This document shows positions 43,608-50,403 of a stretch of DNA of 64,000 nt, piece by piece. Source of the DNA: Zoogloea oleivorans. Lineage in GTDB: Bacteria; Pseudomonadota; Gammaproteobacteria; Burkholderiales; Rhodocyclaceae. A program made the translations under genes and the position numbers. The notes under the pieces are model-generated. The model was not told the DNA's origin, did no database searches, and saw only the letters and a program-made list of their open reading frames with translations. Position 1 is the first letter of the stretch. Every line of letters begins with the position of its first letter. The DNA is taken from NCBI GenBank assembly GCA_030157785.1, contig JAOAUC010000079.1:40966-104965 (forward strand), written 5' to 3'.

Positions 43608-44915
43608 TCAAGTGGCTGCCAGTAGCGTCAGTCGCTCCCCGAGAACTCTCCATGCTTCGCGCATTTCCACTTCGTAGCTGTGTCGCTGATAGGTGCGTTT
43701 AACTTTGTTTTCTTCGGTGTGGTTCAAGCAGCGTTCCGCCACTTCGGGGAGCAGGCCGAGTGAAACCATGATTGTTGCACCTGTACGGCGTAGGTCGTGG
43801 GGCGTCCATCTTCCACCCGGTAGCACCAAGGTTTCGGCGAGTGCGACATTCGCCCGCCCCTTCATCGGCAGCAGGCCGGGGCGCTGGCGGTCGCCTATCT
43901 GCTTGGTCACCGTCTTGTCACAGACAGGGCCAGTGCCCGCGCGGTCGGGATACAGCCAAGGCGATGCGCTGTTGAGTTCCTTTACGCGGGCAAAGTGATG
44001 AGCTGCGAAGCCAGACAGGTGGATCGTGTGCGCCTTGCCGTTCTTTGAGTTCTCGGGGGGAATCCACCACACGCTGCGCTCAAGATCAACATGCTCCCGC
44101 CGGGCATTGAGGAGTTCCCCGATTCGGCAGCAAGTAGAAAGCGCGATCCAGATTGCTGCCTCGGTAGTTTGCGTAAGGCCTGCGTGCAGTGTCTGCCGTG
44201 CAAGCTGGCGTATTTCGTCTTCCGAAAGCACCCGGTCGCGTTCTACGTCCTTGCCGCCAATCTTTGCCTTGCGGATGCTGGCGGTTGGATCGGCCTCGAT
44301 GATGTCGCGATCCACAGCGAATCTGAACATCTGACGGATGAGCGAGAAAATGAGCTTTGCCATGCGTGCTACGCCACGGGCGAGGAGGGCATCGACGACG
44401 CCGGTAACGTGGCCTTTGCGCACGTCCTCTACGGCAATAGCTCCGATCAGGGGCAGCACGTCCTTTTCAAACATGCGCCGCACCTCGGCGCCGCCATCCT
44501 TCCTGCGGATCAGATCGACCGACGCCCAGCGTTCAAACAAGCCTTGCACTGATAGCCGGGCTTGCTGGGTGGCAAGGTCAGTGAGTCGCGTTTCTTGCTC
44601 AGCTATGGCCTCGATCTGGTCTGCCTTGGTCTTGAGCCGCTCCACCTTTCGCCGCTCGGCAGGGTCGGTGCCGCCTTCAACCTCAACTTTCAGTCTGTCG
44701 CGTTCGGCACGGATGGATGCTAGCGAGGCCTTGGGCCATGCACCTACAGCGATCTGCTTTACTTTGCCGTCAAAGCGATACCGCCAATCGAAATAGACCG
44801 ATGCTCCACTTGCTCCAATGCGAACGGAGCCGATCAGGCCGCCGTCTTCGCGAATCTTTTTGCCGTCGTCGTTGAGGCCGAGGGCTTGAAGTTCCTTGAC
44901 TGTTAGTTTTCCCAT
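43608..44915 (-). CDS. tyrosine-recombinase integrase of the island
   Basis: This 435-residue P4-type integrase has an N-terminal DUF4102 arm-binding domain, a SAM-like core-binding domain (about 120-220) and the catalytic domain. Active-site residues are R264 (CCRIGELL), H373 and R376 (TPHDLRRTG), H399 (CLNHTEE) and Y409 (KRTYQRHSY). It lies beside the right attachment repeat and reads inward. The frame opens 110 codons upstream through attR, but the ATG at 44915 is the proper start. It should integrate at the tRNA-Pro 3' end. Confidence 0.93.
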   Translation of the reverse strand: MGKLTVKELQALGLNDDGKKIREDGGLIGSVRIGASGASVYFDWRYRFDGKVKQIAVGAWPKASLASIRAERDRLKVEVEGGTDPAERRKVERLKTKADQIEAIAEQETRLTDLATQQARLSVQGLFERWASVDLIRRKDGGAEVRRMFEKDVLPLIGAIAVEDVRKGHVTGVVDALLARGVARMAKLIFSLIRQMFRFAVDRDIIEADPTASIRKAKIGGKDVERDRVLSEDEIRQLARQTLHAGLTQTTEAAIWIALSTCCRIGELLNARREHVDLERSVWWIPPENSKNGKAHTIHLSGFAAHHFARVKELNSASPWLYPDRAGTGPVCDKTVTKQIGDRQRPGLLPMKGRANVALAETLVLPGGRWTPHDLRRTGATIMVSLGLLPEVAERCLNHTEENKVKRTYQRHSYEVEMREAWRVLGERLTLLAAT

Positions 44916-44950
44916 ATTCCTCGATCCCCTGGCATAGAGGGGAGGGATGT

Positions 44951-44984
44951 TGGGGGGTAAATTTCCCCCCACTTTTCCCCCCAC
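44951..44984. promoter_or_regulatory. candidate right arm-type integrase sites
   Basis: Two TTCCCCCCAC copies (44963-44972, 44975-44984) have the same 12-bp spacing as those at the left end, and a related inverted copy (TGGGGGGTAA, 44951-44960) adjoins them. They lie between the integrase start and attR, also where the int promoter should be. Confidence 0.5.
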
Positions 44985-45113
44985 AAAATCGTTGGCTCCA
45001 TCTGAATTATAATGGACTGAGTTGGATGCCGAGAATAAAAAAGTTAATAAATACAGTGCATTGTGTGTGTTTTTTAGATTGTATTGGACTGGTTTAGATT
45101 CAGCCTTATCTTT

Positions 45114-45161
45114 ATGGGGTGCAAGGGGTAGCGAGTTCGAATCCCGCCGCCCCGACCAAAA
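45114..45161 (+). repeat. attR direct repeat (tRNA-Pro 3' half)
   Basis: A 48-bp copy of the tRNA-Pro 3' half, 47/48 identical to 17729-17776. It has no 5' half and so is not a tRNA gene; it is the original host 3' end displaced by the island. Confidence 0.93.
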
Positions 45162-45184
45162 ATAAGTAGTAGATTCAAGCGATT

Positions 45185-45210
45185 GGCCCAGTCTTCGGAT
45201 TGGGCCTTTT
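45185..45210 (+). terminator. displaced terminator after attR
   Basis: GGCCCAGTC-TTCG-GATTGGGCC followed by TTTT forms a terminator with a stable tetraloop. It was probably the terminator of tRNA-Pro before the BREX island inserted. The remaining 45211-45516 contains no supported gene. Confidence 0.8.
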
Positions 45211-45516
45211 GCTTTTTGTCCCACGGTTTTGAATTTGGGGGCCATTTAGGGGGCCAGCGTGCAGTTGCTTGACCCTGGTAGGCTTTTCCTTCGAAACCCT
45301 TGTTCCACGGGAGCCCACAGGATTTTGACCAAAAAAACTCGCCACTACACGTGGAGATTTTCTACCAGTCCGTGGGACGGCGAGTTCGTTTGCTGTGACG
45401 CTAAGTTGAAGCGGCGCTGCCTGGCCTAGGCTCATTTGTTGGTTGATTGATTCGTTATGGCGGCTCCACGGGGGGGCAGCCCTGTGCCCCGGTAAAACTG
45501 GAACAGATTGACTCAT

Positions 45517-47817
45517 TCAGCACTTTTTCTCAGAAATGCCGGTATGTCGAAGCTGGTCAAACTTGCTGTTTGGTGCATTGAACACTCTCCAAAGTACATC
45601 GAAGAGGGCGCGGAAGCGGGCAACAAGCTCTGCGTTCAGTGTGGCGCCGCTCTTTAGCGCAGCAAGTCTCTTCAAGAAGGCTTCACCCAGAAAGGCTCGG
45701 CCATCATGCTGACCGAGCGCTTCATAGAGCGCGAGCAGGATTTCGGCTTCCGAATGATGGGGAGTGGCTTCGGCCACCAATAAACGCAATTCGTCCGGGC
45801 ACGCCAGTTTGGCCAGGTCAGTCAGTGTCGTCGGAAACCTCCCAAAAATCATTCCTAGCGAGCGCCAATTGAGTTCCTGCAGAAGTCTTAAAAAGGTGAC
45901 TGCCGAGACGAATACGCCGTCGCTCGACATGGCTTCATTTGTCGACCGGCTAACTCTGCGAATGACAGGTGGAAGCTCCCCGTGGCCGTAGTCCATGGGA
46001 TGGGACGAAGTGTTTGCGGACTGGCTACTCTGCCTGATGGCCGCAGGCATCTCAGAATCGAGGTGGTCACGGAAGGCAACGATGCTTTCCTTCATACAGC
46101 AGCGTCGGCCTGTCACGCTGCTACTACCGCTCCAACCGGCAGCCAACATCTGAGGTTGCACCTGGAGCGCGGGCAGGGTCACCGCCATTTCATCGGACTC
46201 ACGGGTAACGGCAATAAAGTAGTCGGTCCGGTCGGTAAGAAGTTGGTACTTCACCGCCCAGTCCAGCCTGTCCCCGTCGGGCAACAGTCCCAGGCGTTGC
46301 CGGGCGGCCACGCGGACGATGGCGTCGGCGGCAGTTTCTTCCTGAACCAAAGGTAAGGTTAGCGTGGTCGATGGCTGGCCGGCAAACTCGAAGCTCAGCT
46401 TGGCCGCTTGGACTGGTGCCGACGCAAAGGCTGCAGCGACGGTAAAGGCATCACCCGCAAAACAGGCCCGCTCGGGGCGAACCTCCCAAAGTGGAGTGCC
46501 GGGCCACTCGATGTCGAGGCACGACATTTGCGGTTGGCGCATCCGCTGGAAGTGCCGAAAAATGCGCTTCGACATGTCCTCGGTCGGCGCAACGAGTTCG
46601 CAGGCTCCGCCGGTCTGGTCGGCGAGGGCACGCACGGTATCTTCGGCCACCGCCGAGCCGATGCCCACGGTGAAAATGCGGATGCCTTTCCTTTGAGCTT
46701 CGATGATGGCACTGCCCGGATTCCAGGTCTCTCCATCGGTCAGCAGAAGGATGTCCATGGGGCGCTCGTCGAAGTAGGCCATGGCCTGTTCCAGGGCCTT
46801 GCTCAGTTCCGTCCCGCCGAGGTTGCCCAACTGGTCGACAAATGAGCGGGCAAGCATAAGGTTTTGCTTGTTCGCCGGCTGCAGAGTCGGGTCGAAGTGA
46901 ACGAATTGCGTTCCGAAGCCAACGAGGGCGAAGCGTTCATTCAGAGACAGGCTGTTCAGCGCCAGCTTCACCCCTTCACGGGCCAAGGTCAGGCTATCTC
47001 CTTGCATCGAGCCGGAACAGTCGATGACCAGAACGGTGTCGCGGCTTGTCTGGGCGTTTTCGACCTTGGGAGGCAGTAAGGTCAGTAGCGCCACATGGGT
47101 ATCGCGGGCGTGCGCATGCACACCCAGGGATTGCACGGCTTCGTTTTCGATTTCCAGGATGAAATCCCGGTCCAGCCTGGCCCCGGCTGCGAGGATTACC
47201 TTAAGAGCTTCATCACTCGACCTTAAACTGACCTGATGGCTGGGACATGCAATCGCGCTTTGGGCGAGTGGGCCAACAATAGTGACCACGAGGCCCAGGG
47301 TGTATTCCGCCTCCATGCGCGTCACCGGCTGTTGCCAGGGCAGCAAACCTGTTGGCACGCCGTAGCGAGGGGCAATGCTGGTCGGCAGGCGATAGCGTGC
47401 GCCTCGGCCGCTCCATGGGAGGGTTTCGGCATAGCTGAGCGTAATTGCCACGGACTCCCCGGCCATCACGTTACCGAGACTGGCGTGGTACATACCTGGC
47501 CGGATTTCCTGAAGGCGGAAGGCCGAGTGGCCTCCAGAAATGGCTTGCTCGTAAGCAAGCTCTGCAGCCTTGCGCGGAGTCACTTTGCCTTCATAGCGGC
47601 GCTCGCCTATCTGGACAGAAAACGACAGAAGCGTGCCGTCCACCGGTAGCGGGAAAGTGTAAGCCAGCTCCAGGTTCGTGTCGGTGTCGTTCCGATAGCG
47701 CTGGGTTAGCGTCGTTGCCGCCAGCAGACCGGCAATTCGCGCGGAGACATCGACGCCGCGCAGCGCCAACTTCTCGCCTGAGGCGAGCACCATCAAGCCA
47801 CAGTCATTCATCGTCAT
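45517..47817 (-). CDS. VIT and VWA domain-containing protein
   Basis: This 766-residue protein has an N-terminal VIT domain (about 10-135; QRYRNDTDTNLELAYTFPLP core) and a von Willebrand A domain (about 260-430). The metal-ion site D266-C-S268-G-S270 is intact. There is no signal peptide, so it is probably cytoplasmic. A C-terminal region of about 300 residues is unrecognised and ends with a helical segment. The MerR gene overlaps its start by 14 bp. The role is unknown; protein-protein adhesion or scaffolding is likely. Confidence 0.88.
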   Translation of the reverse strand: MTMNDCGLMVLASGEKLALRGVDVSARIAGLLAATTLTQRYRNDTDTNLELAYTFPLPVDGTLLSFSVQIGERRYEGKVTPRKAAELAYEQAISGGHSAFRLQEIRPGMYHASLGNVMAGESVAITLSYAETLPWSGRGARYRLPTSIAPRYGVPTGLLPWQQPVTRMEAEYTLGLVVTIVGPLAQSAIACPSHQVSLRSSDEALKVILAAGARLDRDFILEIENEAVQSLGVHAHARDTHVALLTLLPPKVENAQTSRDTVLVIDCSGSMQGDSLTLAREGVKLALNSLSLNERFALVGFGTQFVHFDPTLQPANKQNLMLARSFVDQLGNLGGTELSKALEQAMAYFDERPMDILLLTDGETWNPGSAIIEAQRKGIRIFTVGIGSAVAEDTVRALADQTGGACELVAPTEDMSKRIFRHFQRMRQPQMSCLDIEWPGTPLWEVRPERACFAGDAFTVAAAFASAPVQAAKLSFEFAGQPSTTLTLPLVQEETAADAIVRVAARQRLGLLPDGDRLDWAVKYQLLTDRTDYFIAVTRESDEMAVTLPALQVQPQMLAAGWSGSSSVTGRRCCMKESIVAFRDHLDSEMPAAIRQSSQSANTSSHPMDYGHGELPPVIRRVSRSTNEAMSSDGVFVSAVTFLRLLQELNWRSLGMIFGRFPTTLTDLAKLACPDELRLLVAEATPHHSEAEILLALYEALGQHDGRAFLGEAFLKRLAALKSGATLNAELVARFRALFDVLWRVFNAPNSKFDQLRHTGISEKKC

Positions 47818-48241
47818 GCCCCTTGTTGTCGTTTGAGGGAGAGGTTTTGGCTTCCTGGTAGGCGCTCTGCACCTTGTGGAAGAAACTGCGCAGTTCTTCA
47901 GGCGAGAAGCCGGCGGCGCCGGCCTCGATGTTGATTTCTATCCCCGGTGCAACCTGCATGCGACTCCAGACCTCAACCGTGCCTGGCGCCTTCCGTGGCA
48001 AGGGCGTCTCGCTGGCATCGCCATGCAGCAGTTCCCGGATGCGTTCAAGCGACAGCCCGGCGGTTTGCCACTTCTTCACGCTCAGTAGCTGCTCGATGTG
48101 CTGAGTGGAATACCGCGCTCCCCGGTTCAATCCGTCAGGGCGGTCAACCAGTCCCAACTGGATGTAGTAACGAACCGTACGGGATGGCAGTTCAACCAGA
48201 GTGCACAACTCCTCGAAGCCATAGGTGGGGAGGGGTTCCAT
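47804..48241 (-). CDS. MerR-family transcriptional regulator
   Basis: This 145-residue regulator has the MerR HTH at the N-terminus (FEELCTLVELPSRTVRYYIQ) and the wing RGARYSTQHI, then a helical coil. The C-terminal part has no cysteines, so metal sensing of the MerR/CueR type is unlikely. It overlaps the VIT-VWA gene by 14 bp and is probably its dedicated regulator. A long-spaced inverted repeat lies just upstream. Confidence 0.9.
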   Translation of the reverse strand: MEPLPTYGFEELCTLVELPSRTVRYYIQLGLVDRPDGLNRGARYSTQHIEQLLSVKKWQTAGLSLERIRELLHGDASETPLPRKAPGTVEVWSRMQVAPGIEINIEAGAAGFSPEELRSFFHKVQSAYQEAKTSPSNDNKGHDDE

Positions 48242-48269
48242 GGGTACCTCGAATTTATCTATTACTTAA

Positions 48270-48290
48270 TTTATCACAAGAACTGATAAA
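48270..48290 (-). promoter_or_regulatory. candidate MerR operator
   Basis: A perfect inverted repeat TTTATCA-N7-TGATAAA lies 29-49 bp upstream of the merR start. On the minus strand the sequence allows TGACAC and TGATAA elements with a 19-bp spacer, as in promoters activated by MerR-type DNA distortion. Confidence 0.5.
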
Positions 48291-48525
48291 TACAAGTGTC
48301 AGATAAAGCGGGTGCTCCTTTCCTTCCGTGCTGCCCGCCGAAGCAGGTATCCCAGCTAGATTGGAGCGTAATGGGAAAGCACCGGTGAACGATTCCGTGC
48401 AACTCCGCTGATCATCTGAAACGCAAACCCGTTACGGCGTCGCGATGCTCCCTTTGCATGAGGCCGTCGGCGCAGGGTTCCGCGGTCGACCACGTGGAAT
48501 GAAGGAGAGGAGGGGTATTAAATAA

Positions 48526-48568
48526 ACATAGATGTTTACGTACGTACCTATTTAACTATAATCTATGT
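48526..48568 (+). promoter_or_regulatory. hipBA promoter with operator inverted repeat
   Basis: A perfect TATAAT (48557-48562) is preceded by TTTACG (48535-48540) with 16-bp spacing. The inverted pair ACATAGAT (48526-48533) / ATCTATGT (48561-48568) brackets it, with TACGTACGTA (48537-48546) between. Binding by HipB would block the promoter. Confidence 0.7.
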
Positions 48569-48570
48569 GT

Positions 48571-48933
48571 ATGCCTAAAACCGCTCGTGCCCTCTTGCAG
48601 CTGCCGCCAGCTACTGCTGCCGCCATTGAAAAGCTTGGATCCGACCTCGCTGTGGCGCGCTTGCGCCGCAAGGAGTCACTGAAGACCTGGGCAAAGCGCA
48701 TGGGCGTTTCGGTGCCCACGTTGCAGCGGCTCGAGGCGGGTGATCCCGCTGTCGGTATCGGCATCGTCGCGACGGCACTGTGGCTCATCCAGCGCGACGG
48801 CGAACTGAGAAATCTCGCGGCGCCCGAACACGACCAAGGTGCCATCGAGATGGATGTCCGTGCGGCCGTGGAACTCGGGCGCGCACGCGCCCAGGCGTCC
48901 GCGGAAGCCCGCATGAAGCGGGCGAAGGGCTGA
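48571..48933 (+). CDS. hipB: HipB-like HTH antitoxin
   Basis: This 120-residue protein carries an Xre-type HTH (ARLRRKESLKTWAKRMGVSV, then TLQRLEAGD) and a charged C-terminal helix rich in Arg and Ala. It pairs with HipA one base downstream. The ATG at 48565 lies inside the operator and at or before the expected start point, so 48571 is chosen. With a start near 48569 the mRNA would be almost leaderless. Confidence 0.85.
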   Translation: MPKTARALLQLPPATAAAIEKLGSDLAVARLRRKESLKTWAKRMGVSVPTLQRLEAGDPAVGIGIVATALWLIQRDGELRNLAAPEHDQGAIEMDVRAAVELGRARAQASAEARMKRAKG

Positions 48934-48934
48934 G

Positions 48935-50248
48935 ATGCGTCTGGATGACTTGTACCTGTGGTTTTTAGGTGACCCTGCCATCCCGCGCTACGTCGGCGCA
49001 CTGAAGCTGGTCTCCGCCGGCAAGGGCGTCTCGTTGCGCTACGGCGAAGCGTGGCTGGCCAACGGGTTCGCACTGAGCGAGGACTTGCCGCTCGTCGACA
49101 TCGAGCACATGCCTCCGGGCCGTCTGGCGGCCGATGCGCAGCGCGCGGTCGGCGCGATCGACGATGCCCGGCCGGACCGTTGGGGAGAAAAGGTAATTCG
49201 CTTCCTCGACAAGCCCAAGCGTCTCTCCCTCATGGAGTTTCTCTACTATGCCGGCGACGATCGATTCGGTGCCCTCGGTGTTTCCCTGTCGTCGAGTTGC
49301 TACAGCCCGAGAGCGGGGAGTCCGCTACCTCGACTCGCAGAGGCGCAGCTGCTTAGTGAGGTGGTGGCCAAGATTGAAGCCTCGGAGCCCGTCAGCGCCC
49401 TGGAGGCGAAGATTATCCGCGCCGGTGGCAGTCTCGGCGGCGCGAAACCAAAAGCGCTCATCGACATCGGTGGCGAGCAGTGGGTCATCAAGTTCTTCAA
49501 CGGCGAGCCCGTCGATACCCCGCTCATCGAACATGCAACGATGACGCTTGCCCAGCGCGCGGGCATCACTGTGGCCAGGACGCAGGTCATCCCCCTTGCG
49601 GGCGCAAATGCCGTCGCGGTTCGTCGCTTCGACCGCGAGCAAGGCCGGCGGATTCACGCCATTTCGGCTGGCACCGCCATCCGTGCAGTCACTGCGTCCG
49701 GCGACGAGCCCGAGATGGGGTATCCCGAGCTGGCGAGGATTCTCCGCCGCGTCGGCATCACCCACGACGACATCCATCAGCGGGACGCCCGCGAGCTGTT
49801 CCGTCGGATGGTCTTCAACATCCTGGTCGACAACACCGATGACCACGAGAAAAACCACTCCCTGCTGGTTGTGAACCTGCTCAAGAATGGCCGCCTGAAG
49901 CTGGCGCCGGCCTATGATGTCTTGCCGACCAACTCGGGGCAGGGATTCCAGGAGTTCATCTGCGGCACGCATGGCCGGGATTCGACGCTCGAAAACGCGA
50001 TGTCGCAGTGCGACGCCTTCGGCCTGCTGCCCGCGGAGGCTGCTGCCGAAGTGGCTGCCGTCATCGACGTTGTGAACACCTGGCAGGAGCACTTCGCGCA
50101 GGCTGGCGTTACGGCGCGCGACATCGAAAGCCTGGCTGAGCGCATCGACGGCGAACAACTCCTCACCCAGCGCACCGGTTTCGACCAGGCCCGGTTTCCG
50201 TCCGCGCCGGCCAAGAGAAAGCGAACAAGTCCCTTCCGGCGCGCCTGA
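48935..50248 (+). CDS. hipA: HipA-family serine/threonine kinase toxin
   Basis: This 437-residue kinase begins with a HipA N1-like domain. The N-terminal segment includes EHMPPGRLAAD; GGSLGGAKPKAL (about 168-179) is the ATP-lobe loop. The catalytic segment is NILVDNTDDHEKNHSLL, and LKLAPAYDVLPT carries the metal-binding Asp. HipA toxins phosphorylate aminoacyl-tRNA synthetases in studied examples and slow growth. Its ATG follows the hipB stop by 1 bp. No key residue appears lost. Confidence 0.9.
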   Translation: MRLDDLYLWFLGDPAIPRYVGALKLVSAGKGVSLRYGEAWLANGFALSEDLPLVDIEHMPPGRLAADAQRAVGAIDDARPDRWGEKVIRFLDKPKRLSLMEFLYYAGDDRFGALGVSLSSSCYSPRAGSPLPRLAEAQLLSEVVAKIEASEPVSALEAKIIRAGGSLGGAKPKALIDIGGEQWVIKFFNGEPVDTPLIEHATMTLAQRAGITVARTQVIPLAGANAVAVRRFDREQGRRIHAISAGTAIRAVTASGDEPEMGYPELARILRRVGITHDDIHQRDARELFRRMVFNILVDNTDDHEKNHSLLVVNLLKNGRLKLAPAYDVLPTNSGQGFQEFICGTHGRDSTLENAMSQCDAFGLLPAEAAAEVAAVIDVVNTWQEHFAQAGVTARDIESLAERIDGEQLLTQRTGFDQARFPSAPAKRKRTSPFRRA

Positions 50249-50333
50249 CATTCGGCCTCGGTGAACTTCAAAGCGTGTCAAACCGCGGGGCGACTGGGGG
50301 GCAAGCGTATAAAATCCGCGGAAGGGCTTTGTT

Positions 50334-50368
50334 TGCAAGGGGGTGAGTTTGAATCCCGCTGCCCCGAC
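50334..50368 (+). repeat. degenerate third copy of the tRNA-Pro 3' end
   Basis: TGCAAGGGGGTGAGTTTGAA and the following CCCGCTGCCCCGAC match the tRNA-Pro 3' half over about 35 bp, with a few substitutions and a 2-bp deletion. It lies 86 bp after hipA and 35 bp before the SUV3-like gene, and marks the probable right edge of the accessory region. Confidence 0.65.
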
Positions 50369-50403
50369 TTGCATGACCGCCAGACGCACCTAACAGGACT
50401 CAA

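Larger units (their letters stand above)
17777..45161. mobile_element. 27.4-kb tRNA-Pro genomic island carrying type 3 BREX
   Basis: The island is bounded by 48-bp direct repeats of the tRNA-Pro 3' end. A tyrosine integrase lies at the right end, reading inward. Recombination genes (RadC, RDF-like, YqaJ, DUF932) lie at the left end, then AlpA, Gp2-like proteins and an H-NS-like protein. Cargo is a BREX-3 operon and a BrnTA pair. No relaxase, coupling protein or conjugation pilus genes are visible, so it is integrative and probably mobilised in trans or through phage. Base composition is mosaic, with a visibly AT-richer part at about 23.6-26.9 kb. Confidence 0.93.
45162..50368. mobile_element. 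possible older tandem insertion remnant
   Basis: This 5.2-kb segment lies between attR and a degenerate third copy of the tRNA-Pro 3' end. It carries only accessory genes (MerR/VIT-VWA and HipBA) and no integrase. The layout suggests an earlier element in the same site that has lost its recombination genes. It could also be an element extended by recombination. Confidence 0.5.

Noticed and set aside
45114..45156. Second tRNA-Pro gene
   Set aside because: Only the 3' half is present; there is no D-arm or 5' acceptor strand, so it is an att repeat.
44916..45245. 110-codon N-terminal extension of the integrase
   Set aside because: It reads through attR and tRNA sequence and gives no domain; the ATG at 44915 matches integrase starts.
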